A DNA stretch of 64,000 nt from NCBI GenBank assembly GCA_963747555.1, contig CAVVFZ010000021.1, positions 1 through 64,000 on the forward strand, in the 5' to 3' direction. The notes below the pieces were generated by a model. It saw nothing but the letters and a program-made list of their open reading frames with translations, did no database searches and had not been told where the DNA came from. The DNA comes from DUZB01 sp963747555 (GTDB lineage: Bacteria; Desulfobacterota; DSM-4660; Desulfatiglandales; Desulfatiglandaceae). Both the position numbers and the translations under genes were made by a program. Shown in pieces: positions 1-9,737 of the stretch (position 1 is the stretch's first letter; each line of letters starts with the position of its first letter).

Positions 1-350
1 TATGTCAATTATTTGATAAAATAGTTTGAGTTGGATCTAAAACACCTCCAATTCTTTATGAAACAATCAAACCGTTCTTTTATCACATGTATAGGCATTG
101 ATTAATCATGTGTCAATGTGAGGGCAGGATATTAGCACCCGAACAGTCTATAGAAATCGTTCCATGCCGTCCTTTCGGGGCTCACAACCAGCTGATAAAG
201 CATATAGTTTTGGATTGTTTATCGCTGCGGCTTATTGAAAGTCGCGAAATTTTTCGGTGAAAAATTCTTGTGGCACCCGAATTGCAAAACGTTGAAAAGA
301 AGGAGATGAACGTAATCTGCTTCCACCTTTTAAAAGGAGAACTTTCGACT
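1..350. other. Upstream region of the cytochrome gene, no gene seen
   Basis: No convincing ORF. An inverted repeat CACATG (84-89) / CATGTG (107-112) encloses the palindrome TGATTAATCA at 99-108, which could be an operator for the cytochrome gene. No clear -35/-10 pair is visible next to it. Confidence 0.4.
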
Positions 351-3136
351 ATGGTTGACTATTGTTTAAAGCCTAACATTTCCATCCTCCGCCCAGTCAC
401 AATTCTGTTGGCAATCCTGATTTCATCCGCATGGACATTTTGTCCCTCCAGCGCAGTTGCCGATCATGATGAGCATGGCCTTCGCATTGATTCGGCCGAA
501 TGGAAGAACGAGACCCACACACTTGAAGCTCAGGGAAGAGGGCCGGGAAGAACCGTCATTACGATTCAAAATGATTCTACAAACGAAATGATAGGTTCAA
601 CGCGCTCTGACAGGTCCGGGGAATGGACCTTTAAGGCAGATCTTTCGAATTCACCATGCAGCATCCGGGCGGAAGCGAACGGAGATCATGCAACACGGGA
701 AGTCTCCGGAACGCCTTCTGCTTGTGGAGAAGCCCAATCGCCGACCCCAACCATGTCGAGCCTTTCAATCAACGGCCCTTCCAGCCTGAATGAAGGGACC
801 AGTGCGACGTTTGTCGCCGTGGCGTCCTACCAGGACGGCACCACCGCCAAAGTGACCGCGACATGGAGCGAAAACAGCTCCTATGCAAGCATCAGCGCGA
901 ACGGGCTTCTGACCGCAAACATGGTAACATCCAATCAGACAGCAATAATAACAGCCAGCTATACCTCAGCCGGTACCACGCGGACAGCCGTCAAAAACGT
1001 AACCATCGTAAACGGAACAGCTTCGGCTGCGGCGAAATCGATCACCTCGACCAGTCAAAACCGCGACACCTTACCCAGTGCCGCCGTTCCGGAACAGCCT
1101 TTTATCAATCTTCCGGACTTCAGTATCTTTGCGGTAAACGACCTGGGGATGCACTGCGGGGACCTGGATCACCGTATCGCGAGTATCCTGCCGCCCTTCA
1201 ACGTCCTTCATGCGGTGGTCGTAAAGAAAGGGAACTCAAACAGTCCCCCGCGAATCCTGACACCGGCCGAGGTGCAGGTTTTTTATTCAGCGGCATCCAA
1301 CCCGGATGATCCGGCGCTTCAGTCCCAGCCTTCGGCACCGATCTTTAAAACCAATTTCTGGGAGCCGAATCCGGCAAACCCGGCAAGCACCATTGCCTTT
1401 GACGGATTTGACCCCTTCTATCCGCCGAACGTGCTCAGTCCGACCGTTTTGAATGGAGACAACGGTCTTCCGTCTCCGGATCTGGCGGCGTTATACCCAA
1501 TTTCAGGACCAGGGGAATTGATCGCGTACCAGCAGGACATGCCAGGTATTTCAGATCCTTATGTGGCCAATACCCCCATGCCCATCGAGCGGTTTGATAC
1601 GGATCTGCCTTTCTTTGTCAATTTTCCCTTCGGTTATGAACTGACCAATATGAACTGGTTTGCGGCAGATGGAATTCCCATGACACCCTATGATGATTTC
1701 GGGCGCAAGAATTCCTTTCCCTTGATGCGGGTACAGGCAAAATCCTCGACCTCCGGCCTGACCGGTACCGCACACCAAATCGTTGCCTCATTGGATACGG
1801 TGATCCCCATATCTGCGGAAGCCGATTGCGCCAAATGTCATACATCCGCAACGGACGGGGGAAACGGCCAGGCAGCCTGTGTGCCGGGGGTGATCTCGGT
1901 TGCAGTGTTTCCGGGTCCGCTCGAAGCGGGACCGCCTTCACCGTGGCCACCGCATCGGACGATGTGGCGAATGTGCCTTCGGGTGCCAGCAAAGAGTGGG
2001 CGGCGGATACCAATATCATCCGGCTTCACGATGCCAAGCACGGTACGCAGTTGGAGGAATCAACGCCTGTTGCGTGTCAACAATGTCATTACACCCCCGC
2101 TCTTGACCTGGCGCATCTGGGCCCCTTGGGACCTGGCGACGCCGCGGCCAACGGCAGGGATCAGAGAGTTCACCAAACCAACTCCAGGGTCATCCATACA
2201 TTTCATGCCCAATTCACGGACCTCTTTGCGGATGATATGCCCGCACCCACGGACGCGCGGCGCACGGATCCATCCACCGGCAAACCCACGCCCAATGCCT
2301 TTGTTCAGGATAAGTTGGATCAGAGCTGTTATCAGTGCCATCCGGGCAGGGATACCAAATGCCTCCGGGGGGCCATGTACAACGGAGGGCTCATCTGTCA
2401 GGATTGTCATGGAGGGATGCGTCAGGTGGGAGATGATTTTTCAGAAAACTTCTCAAATGCCACGCCTTTTCCGGCGGGCGCTGATCTGACCAAGCGTGTC
2501 CCATGGGCAACAGTTCCCGCATGTCAGTCTTGCCACACAGGCGATGCTCTCGATAACATCGGGATGCACGATAACCAGGTCATCAGGGCAAAGGACGGCA
2601 TCCGACTTCTGCAGGCCTACCGCACCAATGATACGGTCAAGGCTACGCCCATCAGTGCAACCAACAAGCGGTTTGCGGAAAATGATTCGAATGGAAACAG
2701 GGTCCTCTACCGCTTCAGCAAGGGGCATGGGGATTTGTTCTGCGAGGCCTGCCACGGGAGCACCCATGCGGAATGGCCGGTTCAGCCGGAAAGCGGAGCA
2801 TATGTCGCCAATGACAACATGGCCGCCATCCAGTTGCAGGGGCATACAGGTAAAATCATCGAATGCAGTACCTGCCATACGGAAACCCTGCCCGCTTCTC
2901 TGGACGGACCCCACGGCATGCACCCGGTGGGCGCCACCCGGTTTGCAAACGGCGGGCATGAAAGTCTGGCTGAACGTTCTCGCGATAACTGCCGTGCATG
3001 CCATGGCGTCAACGGAGAAGGTACGGTCCTGTCCATGGCGGCCGCGGCCCGATCCCTTTCTGCTGAGGGTCGCACGGTTTCGCTGGCAAAAGGACAGATG
3101 GTGAGCTGCAATCTCTGCCATGGAAACCCGCTATGA
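351..3136 (+). pseudogene. Periplasmic multiheme cytochrome c with bacterial Ig-like domain (one frameshift)
   Basis: Exported multiheme c-type cytochrome, probably carrying electrons in the periplasm or at the outer surface. The ATG at 351 has an AAGGAG about 11 bases upstream and begins a hydrophobic signal peptide ending near VADHD; an upstream GTG at 270 would hide it. After the signal come a small repeat-like domain, a BIG2-like Ig domain and a conserved region starting FAVNDLGMHCGD. The first heme motif is CAKCH (about 1828). The reading frame then changes: frame one runs on as nonsense to 2489, while the true continuation is in the frame open from 1826 to 3136 with eight more motifs (CQQCH, CYQCH, CQDCH, CQSCH, CEACH, CSTCH, CRACH, CNLCH), giving nine hemes. 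A one-G deletion in the G-run 1886-1890 would join QAACVPG to GDLGCSVSG. It is either a sequencing error or a recently broken gene. Confidence 0.8.
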
Positions 3137-3169
3137 TGCCATAGAAAACAAAAATACCTGAAAAACAAG

Positions 3170-3198
3170 AAAAGCCTGCTGATGATCAGCAGGCTTTT
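3170..3198 (+). terminator. Rho-independent terminator after the cytochrome gene
   Basis: Perfect 12-bp stem AAAAGCCTGCTG / CAGCAGGCTTTT with loop ATGAT, 34 bases after the cytochrome stop. The T-run is built into the 3' arm and the A-run into the 5' arm, so it could act in both directions. Confidence 0.85.
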
Positions 3199-3210
3199 CC
3201 CGCCATTAAA

Positions 3211-3857
3211 TTGATCCTGGCCTTCACCAGGGAAGAAGTCAAGTCCCTAATGGCCATTGAAAAACAAGGCAGGTACATAAAGGTCCCGGACATTGCAATC
3301 ATAGGCAAAGATGAAATCAGAGGTCTGGAGCCGAACGTAAATCCAGCTGCAATTGCGGCGCTGTACTTGCCGACGGCCGGCGTGTTCAACCCCTTTGATC
3401 TCTTGTATGCATTTTTTGAAAACGCCAGGCAAAACGGGGTAGACATGATGATGGACACCGCGGTGAAGGGGATTGCGCCCGAAAAGGCCGGATTCAGGGT
3501 AGAAACCACCCAGGGCGAAATCCAGGCCGGTTACCTTGTCAATGCGGCAGGACTCTTCGCCGAAAAGATCGCCCGGATGGCAGGAATTCAGGAATTCAAG
3601 ATTACCTATGTCACCAAGGGGTCGTGCCTTGTCCTGGACGCTGCGGTAGGCGATCTGGTGCATCATATTGTGACGGGCCTGATCGATTCCAAAAGGTCGT
3701 TATGGAAGCTGTATCCGGAAAAGAAAGGATATGGGAAGGCTCTTTCCATAAATTGATCGCGAACAACCGCTATCCCCTTCCCGTCGAAAAGTTCAAATGG
3801 AATCGAGCAGATCCGGAAGGCGGGATTATTTTGAGAATCACGTCTGCAGCCTATTGA
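3211..3857 (+). pseudogene. Decayed FAD-dependent (DAO/GlpA-type) oxidoreductase fragment
   Basis: The peptide at 3211-3756 resembles the middle of an FAD-dependent dehydrogenase of the D-amino-acid oxidase fold (glycerol-3-phosphate or 2-hydroxyglutarate dehydrogenase type): it has IRGLEPNVNPAAIAALYLPTAGVFNP, then VNAAGLFAEKIARMAG and TKGSCLVLD. The N-terminal dinucleotide-binding GxGxxG half is absent because the homology begins directly after the terminator at 3198. Similarity fades after about 3670. The end of another frame (to 3857, KLIANNRYPLPVEKF) looks protein-like but I do not recognise it. There is no plausible ribosome site. I read this as a deletion remnant, possibly two gene ends fused. 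Confidence 0.6.
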
Positions 3858-3880
3858 TCGGGGATTTTAGAAATCGCATA

Positions 3881-3909
3881 AGATCACAGGCAATGTTTGC
3901 CTGTGATCT
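3881..3909 (-). terminator. Hairpin at the end of the PNPOx-like gene
   Basis: Perfect 13-bp inverted repeat AGATCACAGGCAA / TTGCCTGTGATCT with a 3-base loop. The stop codon of the minus-strand gene (3884-3886) lies inside the stem, so the last residues and the terminator share sequence. The T-run after it is poor, so termination strength is uncertain. Confidence 0.55.
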
Positions 3910-4345
3910 CTTCAACAACAACCTGAATAACGGTGGTTTTTTGCACATTCTCACTCGGAATGGGCATGCGTTCCCCTGAATACCTTGTAAACAATCGGGC
4001 AAGCACCTCTTGCTTTTCCTGGTGATCCGATAAAAAGCGGGCTGTTCCGGTTCCGATCACACTCTGGTAGGTAATGCCCCATCCGCAAGCCCTGCCTCCC
4101 TTTCCCTTTGCCACCCCTTCCATACGATCAATTTCGAAACAGACACGGCTATTTTTTTTCAACATGTCTATTTTGCGGCCCTCTGTTCCACAATGAAAAA
4201 ACAGAGAATCCCCATCATAATCAAAGCACAGGGGCACCACATAGGGAGTCAAGCCATCGGTCATGGCCAGTCGACATACCAATGCACGCTGAATAATCTC
4301 ATCAATAGCGGCTCTATCCTTTATTTCATTCTTTGTACGCAACAT
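3884..4345 (-). CDS. Pyridoxamine 5'-phosphate oxidase-like (NimA-type) flavin-binding protein
   Basis: 153 aa. Probable FMN-binding split-barrel protein of the PNPOx/NimA group, whose members bind flavin or heme and reduce nitro compounds or act in redox protection; the substrate here is unknown. Seen: N-terminal LRTKNEIKDRAAIDEIIQ helix, then CRLAMTDGLTPYVVPLCFDYDGD and SLFFHCGTEGRKIDML, the usual core of the family, and CFEID before a GWGITYQSVIGTGTARF strand. The ATG at 4345 is preferred over the longer ORF start at 4408 because AAGGAG (4352-4357) lies at good spacing. It stands alone between a pseudogene and a divergent lipoprotein gene. Confidence 0.75.
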   Translation of the reverse strand: MLRTKNEIKDRAAIDEIIQRALVCRLAMTDGLTPYVVPLCFDYDGDSLFFHCGTEGRKIDMLKKNSRVCFEIDRMEGVAKGKGGRACGWGITYQSVIGTGTARFLSDHQEKQEVLARLFTRYSGERMPIPSENVQKTTVIQVVVEEITGKHCL

Positions 4346-4715
4346 AGTGAACTCCTTTCGTTTCCGCCATAGCCTTTCGTTGCTTTCAATTCCACTTTTA
4401 CGTTTCAAATTTACATGGGAAGAACGAACTATGGCAAAGTATAACTACTTTTTGGCTTTAATGAATGATGTATGCTCAGAAACGTCTCTTTTTTTATTAT
4501 CGAAGCAGGCGCCACGGCAATAGGCATTGAAAATTTGACTCAATACGCTTATAATAATATTTTATGAGTACTTCTGAAAAGGTTTGGGCGGTAATGAAAA
4601 ACTCAATACCACCCTCGTAATGCAAGGCTGTAACAGGTGAGACACAAGGAACAATCGTGTTTTATTGACAGTCGATTTCGCTGGGCCGAAAGCTTTAAAG
4701 ATGAAGGGGGACCAA
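4346..4715. other. Divergent intergenic region
   Basis: About 370 AT-rich bases between the PNPOx-like gene and the OmpA lipoprotein gene. A TATAAT at 4550-4555 and a TTGACT at 4535-4540 are too close together to be one promoter. I see no small gene or repeat here. Confidence 0.4.
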
Positions 4716-6191
4716 ATGATATTTGACAGGAAACATCTTGAGATTGCATTTATTCTCTTCACAGCGATGCTGCTCTTGGTCGCTTGCGGAGCGAGCCAGC
4801 TTAAGCTGGAACCAATCTCGAAATCGGAAAATCCTGTAGCCTTGGTTAATCAACTGGGCAACTCCCTGAAGAGCGCGAGGGAAAATCAAGTGGATATCCT
4901 GGCGCCCGGCTGGTTTGAAAAGGCTGAGGAGTCCTATTTGAAAGCCCGGAAACAATTGAACGCCGGAGAGGAAATCTCGGAGATTCTTCTCAACGTCTCC
5001 TACGGGCGAGCCGAACTAATCCGCGCTGAGGAAATGGCTCAGTTGTCAAGAAATGCGTTGGCAGAGGTCATTAAATCCCGAAATGAAGCCCGGGCAGCCG
5101 GTGCTGAAAGCCTTGGAGAGGATTACGCGGAAACGGAGGAAAACTTTCTGGAAATGACGAGGGCCGTTGAAAACAACAACCTGGATTGGGCCCAGAAAAA
5201 TATGGAAAAGGTAAATCAAGCCTATCGTCAACTCGAACTTCAGGCCATCAAGAAACAGAATCTGGAAGAGGCCGGCAAGTTAATACAGGAAGCAGAGAAG
5301 AATGGCGCAAAAAAAATTGTACCCAAGACGCTGGCGTTTGCACAAGAGTCGTTGAGGGAAGCAGATGCCTATATAACCGAGCACCAATCCGAGAAACAGA
5401 ACGTGGAGAAGAGGGGCAGGGATGCCTTTTTCGAAGCCCGGCGCCTGATGAACGTGCTCAAACAGAGTCAGAAGTTCCAAACCATGGAACCTGAAGAGAT
5501 AACCCTCTGGGTGGAAAAAATCCTCTACAGGACCACCAGAAAACTTTCCGCGCCCGACAGGCGCGATGAGCCCTTTGATGCACAGGTGGACAAAATTTTA
5601 GACGCGATCGGCGCATTGCAAAATGAATATCAAATTGTCACCAACAAGATGGCGATTCAGCGGTCTGAAATGGAAACCATGCAGAAGAAGATCGCCTTAT
5701 TGGAGGAACGAGAGAAGAAACTCCAAAACACAGAAGAACGACTGGAGGCCGAAAGAAGTTTCCAGCAAATATTTCATAAGATTCAGACCGAATTCGACCC
5801 GGCGGAGGCTGAGGTATATAAGCAAGGGGATAAACTCTATATTCGTCTGAAGGCCATTCAATTCCCCGTTGGCCAAGATATTATCCTCCCCCGCAATTAC
5901 CCTTTGCTGATGAAGGTGCAAAAAGCCATCATGGCCTTTAATGAACCCACTGTTCTCATCGAAGGGCATACGGACAGCACGGGATCGAAGGCCAAAAATG
6001 ACGAACTGTCCGAACGCCGCGCCCAGGCGGTTCGGGAATATCTTGTGGCAAACGGAACCTTGCCGAAAGACAGAATTTTCGCCGAGGGGTTCGGATCCCG
6101 GAAGCCGTTGGCGCCCAATGAAACCCCAGAAGGGCGGGCGATCAACCGCCGAATCGACGTGGTGATCTCTCCGAGCCAGAAGATGCCGTAG
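4716..6191 (+). CDS. OmpA-family outer-membrane lipoprotein with DUF4398-like coiled-coil region
   Basis: 491 aa. Predicted lipoprotein: signal ending LLLVAC (Cys at about residue 25), a long helical, charged region (about 60-350) resembling DUF4398-type proteins, and a C-terminal OmpA peptidoglycan-binding domain (about 375-490) with IEGHTDSTGSKAKNDELSERRA and NRRIDVVI, including the Asp and Arg that contact peptidoglycan in the family. It probably tethers the outer membrane to the wall. The ATG at 4716 follows an AGGGGG ribosome site by 6 bases; upstream TTG/ATG codons at 4665 and 4701 are less likely. It is monocistronic and followed by a copy of the dispersed repeat. Confidence 0.85.
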   Translation: MIFDRKHLEIAFILFTAMLLLVACGASQLKLEPISKSENPVALVNQLGNSLKSARENQVDILAPGWFEKAEESYLKARKQLNAGEEISEILLNVSYGRAELIRAEEMAQLSRNALAEVIKSRNEARAAGAESLGEDYAETEENFLEMTRAVENNNLDWAQKNMEKVNQAYRQLELQAIKKQNLEEAGKLIQEAEKNGAKKIVPKTLAFAQESLREADAYITEHQSEKQNVEKRGRDAFFEARRLMNVLKQSQKFQTMEPEEITLWVEKILYRTTRKLSAPDRRDEPFDAQVDKILDAIGALQNEYQIVTNKMAIQRSEMETMQKKIALLEEREKKLQNTEERLEAERSFQQIFHKIQTEFDPAEAEVYKQGDKLYIRLKAIQFPVGQDIILPRNYPLLMKVQKAIMAFNEPTVLIEGHTDSTGSKAKNDELSERRAQAVREYLVANGTLPKDRIFAEGFGSRKPLAPNETPEGRAINRRIDVVISPSQKMP

Positions 6192-6428
6192 AGTCGATCC
6201 ATTCATTCATTCCAATATGGGCGTTGCGAGTTTCCAAATCCTATGGGAGGCACTTAGACCGTAACCATGATTCATACAGTCGATAGTCGTTAGTCCCGAG
6301 TCAAGATCCCCTTGTCGGAGCTGAGGCGTTTCCCGCATAGCGGCAAACGCCTCGCGACTTATCGGGGCCACGTGATCGACCCCATCATCCATTCTAATTG
6401 TTCCTGGACTGCACCTTTACGTTCATTC

Positions 6429-6520
6429 GCATCATATTAAAAAATCCTGGCAGTAATGAAGTCACAAGGTCTTTTTTGCTGCCGCATCTAATTTCTATGG
6501 AGCACCGGATAGTCTTTTGA
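6429..6520 (-). repeat. Dispersed palindromic repeat, copy A
   Basis: Reads in reverse orientation. It shares AAAAAATCCTGGCAGTAA, GGTCTTTTTTGCTGCCGCATCTAA and TGGAGCACCGG with the copies near 30.7 kb. It lies in the gap between the OmpA lipoprotein and porin genes; the rest of that gap (6192-6569) holds nothing I recognise. Confidence 0.75.
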
Positions 6521-6569
6521 AAATCAACCCTACCCAACCTATCCCGCATATGGAAAAGGGAGGACGGAA

Positions 6570-8057
6570 ATGAAGCTTGTCCTAAAGGCATTACTGGTTA
6601 TGTCTTTCTTCGCTGGACTGGTTATTCCAGCCTATGCGGAAGATGCCGGGGACCTTTCCCTGAAAGAAGAAATCCTGAAGCTTCAAAAAATGGTCTTGGA
6701 CCTGCAGCAGCGCATCCAACAGCTTGAGGCGGATAGAGCAAAAACGAGGAAGGAAACTGCAGGCGCCGGCCGACAGGTGGAACAGGAATCTCAAAAGAAT
6801 GTCCACGTCCAAAGTGCACCGCCTCCGCCTGAAGCCGAAACAAAGACGCCTTCCCAGAAGGGTAAAGAAGAAACGGCTGCAGCATTAGGGGCCAGTGCCC
6901 CCGCGCCCCTCCAGATAGGAGGGCGCACAGTCAGAGTGGGCATAGATGGCGCCATCCAGCTGGATGCCATTCACGATTTCAATGCCCTGGGACTGACGCC
7001 CGGCGGCAGTGTTCAAAGGGAGTTTGTTACCGCGGAAATCCCCGTTGGAGGCCCCGCATCCAATATAACCAACAGGACAGGATTCAGCCCGAACCAAAGT
7101 TACCTCTCCGGCTGGGCGGAAACCGATACACCGTGGGGACCTTTGCGGCTATATGCGGATGTAAACCTCATGGGTTCCACAACAGACACGGAGTTCCAGA
7201 TCTACAAAGCCTATGGACAATGGGGCTGGCTCAAAGCGGGGCTCGATTATACGCTCTGGCTGAACCAGTCCGCCATGCCGGACACACTGGATTTTGAGGG
7301 TCCCAATGCCATTCCAGAGGTTCGTTTTGTCCAGGCAAGCGTGAAAATTCCGCTGCAACCGGGAGCTGAAAAACAGAATTGGTTTTTCACCGTGGGTGTG
7401 GAAGACGCTGCTGGAGATATCACGGAGCCATCCACACCGACCGGCACCACTTCCGTGGACCAGATTCCCTCGGTAATTGGAAAACTGAGCTACGAACCGG
7501 ACTGGACCCATATTGAGGTGGGAGGAATGTTCCGCAGGCTTCGGGTGGAAGGGCCGGGATATGACCAGTCCCTGACCGGATGGGGAGTCACCCTGAGCGG
7601 AAGTGTAAATTCCTGGAAAAATGATAATTTTCTTTGGGGAGCTCAGTATGGAAACGCCCTGGGCGCCTATATTCAGGACACATCCGGTCTGGGACTGGAT
7701 GCGGCCCCCACTTCGGCAACCAATACGGACATGAAAGTAATTCCCGCCTTTGGGGTCTGGGCCGCCTATCAGCACTGGTGGACCAAATCCCTGCGGTCGT
7801 CAGCTACCTACGGGTTTGTTCACATGGACACGGATTTTGACATCTATCCAAACACTCCCGAAGAAGGAACCTACAAACAGACCCAGTACGCCTCTGCAAA
7901 CCTCATCTGGAGCCCCTGGCCTCCTTTTGATGTGGGTCTCGAATACCTGTACGGGCATCGCACCGTAACCGCCGGTACAGCGGTAGACGGCAGCACCACC
8001 GGGGATGACCACCGCGTGCAGTTTACCATGCGATGGAATTTCAACTATGAGAGGTAG
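6570..8057 (+). CDS. DcaP-like outer-membrane porin
   Basis: 495 aa. Predicted trimeric outer-membrane beta-barrel for small solutes. Seen: Sec signal peptide (1-23, cleavage after AYA), a coiled-coil segment (about 28-60, LKEEILKLQKMVLDLQQRIQQLEAD), a low-complexity Pro/Lys linker, then a barrel of alternating aromatic and polar strands ending in the expected terminal aromatic pattern (MRWNFNYER). The order coiled coil then barrel is that of DcaP-type porins. GGAGG upstream of the ATG supports the start. The stop lies 17 bases from the convergent NifA-like gene. Confidence 0.8.
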   Translation: MKLVLKALLVMSFFAGLVIPAYAEDAGDLSLKEEILKLQKMVLDLQQRIQQLEADRAKTRKETAGAGRQVEQESQKNVHVQSAPPPPEAETKTPSQKGKEETAAALGASAPAPLQIGGRTVRVGIDGAIQLDAIHDFNALGLTPGGSVQREFVTAEIPVGGPASNITNRTGFSPNQSYLSGWAETDTPWGPLRLYADVNLMGSTTDTEFQIYKAYGQWGWLKAGLDYTLWLNQSAMPDTLDFEGPNAIPEVRFVQASVKIPLQPGAEKQNWFFTVGVEDAAGDITEPSTPTGTTSVDQIPSVIGKLSYEPDWTHIEVGGMFRRLRVEGPGYDQSLTGWGVTLSGSVNSWKNDNFLWGAQYGNALGAYIQDTSGLGLDAAPTSATNTDMKVIPAFGVWAAYQHWWTKSLRSSATYGFVHMDTDFDIYPNTPEEGTYKQTQYASANLIWSPWPPFDVGLEYLYGHRTVTAGTAVDGSTTGDDHRVQFTMRWNFNYER

Positions 8058-8073
8058 GGGCCATGGAAAGTGT

Positions 8074-9615
8074 TTATCGGTAATGTTTCGGTTCGATTTT
8101 GTATTTCCTGACTTTATATCCAAAGACCCTTTCCGTGGTCTTGAGCGCCATGGCCGCCTGTCTCATGTTCCCCCTGCTGGTCTTCAGGGCATCAATCAAC
8201 AACTCCTTTTCAAACCGTTCCACCGCCTCGGTAAAGGATTGCGTCTGGTGGGTTCCCGTTTCATTCGCAGTCTGCAGCGTAGGCGGTAGATGATAGCTGT
8301 GAATGACATGGTCGTCGCAGAGAAGTACCGCCCGTTCCATACAGTTTTCCAGTTCCCGCACGTTTCCGGACCAGTGATACTGGGCAAGCGACTCGATCGC
8401 CGGTGTGGAGATGCGTTTGATGTCTTTTTTATACTCTGCTGCATATTTTTCCAGGAAGTAATCGGCCAGAAGGAGGATATCGGCCTCTCTCTCCCGTAGG
8501 GGAGGGATATAGATGGGGTAGACATTAAGACGGTAAAACAGGTCCTCCCGGAAGGTTCCTTCCTCCACGGATTTGGCCAGATCCTTATTCGTGGCTGCAA
8601 TGAGCCGGATGTTCACCCGGATGGTCTTTGTTCCGCCAAGCCGTTCCATTTCTCTTTCCTGAAGCACTCTCAGAAGTTTCCCCTGACTTTCCAGTTCCAG
8701 AGACCCGATTTCATCCAGAAAAATGGTCCCCGAATTGGCGAGCTCGAATTTCCCGGCCTTTTCTCGGCTCGCCCCCGTAAAGGCCCCTTTTTCATATCCA
8801 AAAAGTTCCGCCTCAACCAGGTTGGAGGGAAGTGCGGCGCAGTTTATCTTAACCAGAGGCTTTTCACCTCGCAGACTGTTATAGTGGATGGCATTGGCCA
8901 CCAGCTCCTTTCCGGTTCCGCTTTCCCCCAAAAGCAGGACGTTGGCATTGCTGCGCGCAACCTGGGTGATCAGGTAGAACACTTCCTGCATTTTCCGGCT
9001 GTTCCCGACAATATTCGTAAAGCTGTATTTCTTGTTCAGTTCCTTTTTGAGACGCAGATTTTCTTCCTGAAGTCTCCTCTTTTCCCTGTTGATCCTATCC
9101 AGCAATAGGACTTTCTGGGCGATCAGGGTGCTGATTACCGTCAAGAGTCTTACGTCTTCCTCAAGGGGGATCGACCCGGCTGAAACCCTGTCCGCGCTCA
9201 GGGAACCGATAATCTTGCCATTTTCCTTTATGGGAACACAGATAAAGGAGATCTCGGATTTGTCGATCCGGCTTCGTGCCCCGGTACGGTCAAGGAAAAG
9301 GGGTTCGCTGTCTACCCGCGGGACAGCCATGGGACGGCCGGATTTGATCACGTTGCCCGTAACCCCCTCCCCCAGCTTGTATATGCCTTTGTTCATTTCG
9401 GTGCTGGAAATGCCATGGGCAACCTCGATATGGATCTCAGAAGAATGTGGATCCAGAATAGCGATAGACCCTCTGTTCATGCCGAGATGTTCTGAAAGCA
9501 GGTCGAGCACGGTGTATAAAGCCTTCTTCAAATCCAGTGTGGCATGGATCGCCTTGGTGATTTCGTAAAGGCACGTAATTTCGTCCGGCCTGGGCTTGTT
9601 CAGTTCTTGAGTCAT
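8074..9615 (-). CDS. nifA: NifA-like sigma-54-dependent transcriptional activator
   Basis: 513 aa. Enhancer-binding activator for sigma-54 promoters. Domains: GAF sensor (about 15-170), AAA+ domain with Walker A GESGTGKE (230-237), sigma-54 contact motif GAFTGA (277-282) and Walker B TIFLDEIG, then a C-terminal Fis-type helix-turn-helix (NMRQAAMALKTTERVFGYKVRKY), whose GYKV turn is usual in NifA proteins. I start it at ATG 9615; the ORF extends to 9714 but that extension looks non-coding. It is divergent from NAD synthetase. No nif structural genes are in view, so its targets could be nif or other nitrogen genes. Confidence 0.8.
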   Translation of the reverse strand: MTQELNKPRPDEITCLYEITKAIHATLDLKKALYTVLDLLSEHLGMNRGSIAILDPHSSEIHIEVAHGISSTEMNKGIYKLGEGVTGNVIKSGRPMAVPRVDSEPLFLDRTGARSRIDKSEISFICVPIKENGKIIGSLSADRVSAGSIPLEEDVRLLTVISTLIAQKVLLLDRINREKRRLQEENLRLKKELNKKYSFTNIVGNSRKMQEVFYLITQVARSNANVLLLGESGTGKELVANAIHYNSLRGEKPLVKINCAALPSNLVEAELFGYEKGAFTGASREKAGKFELANSGTIFLDEIGSLELESQGKLLRVLQEREMERLGGTKTIRVNIRLIAATNKDLAKSVEEGTFREDLFYRLNVYPIYIPPLREREADILLLADYFLEKYAAEYKKDIKRISTPAIESLAQYHWSGNVRELENCMERAVLLCDDHVIHSYHLPPTLQTANETGTHQTQSFTEAVERFEKELLIDALKTSRGNMRQAAMALKTTERVFGYKVRKYKIEPKHYR

Positions 9616-9679
9616 TGTCAGCGATTCGCTCCGTTTGGTTGATGCAGGTCTGTTTTTATCAATATCCAAGCATAGGTTC

Positions 9680-9709
9680 TTGACAAAAATACAAAAATGT
9701 AGATAGATT
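9680..9709 (+). promoter_or_regulatory. Sigma-70-like promoter for nadE
   Basis: TTGACA at 9680-9685 and TAGATT at 9704-9709 with an 18-base spacer, 29 bases before the nadE start codon, which has its own AGGAG. Confidence 0.65.
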
Positions 9710-9737
9710 AGCAAACATTTTTTTAGGAGATCTGCAC

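Noticed and set aside
2453..3121. Minus-strand open frame of 222 codons opposite the cytochrome
   Set aside because: The plus strand has nine CXXCH motifs in frame; the reverse frame has no recognisable features.
4535..4555. Promoter before the OmpA-type lipoprotein gene
   Set aside because: The TTGACT and TATAAT are only 9 bases apart, too close for sigma-70.
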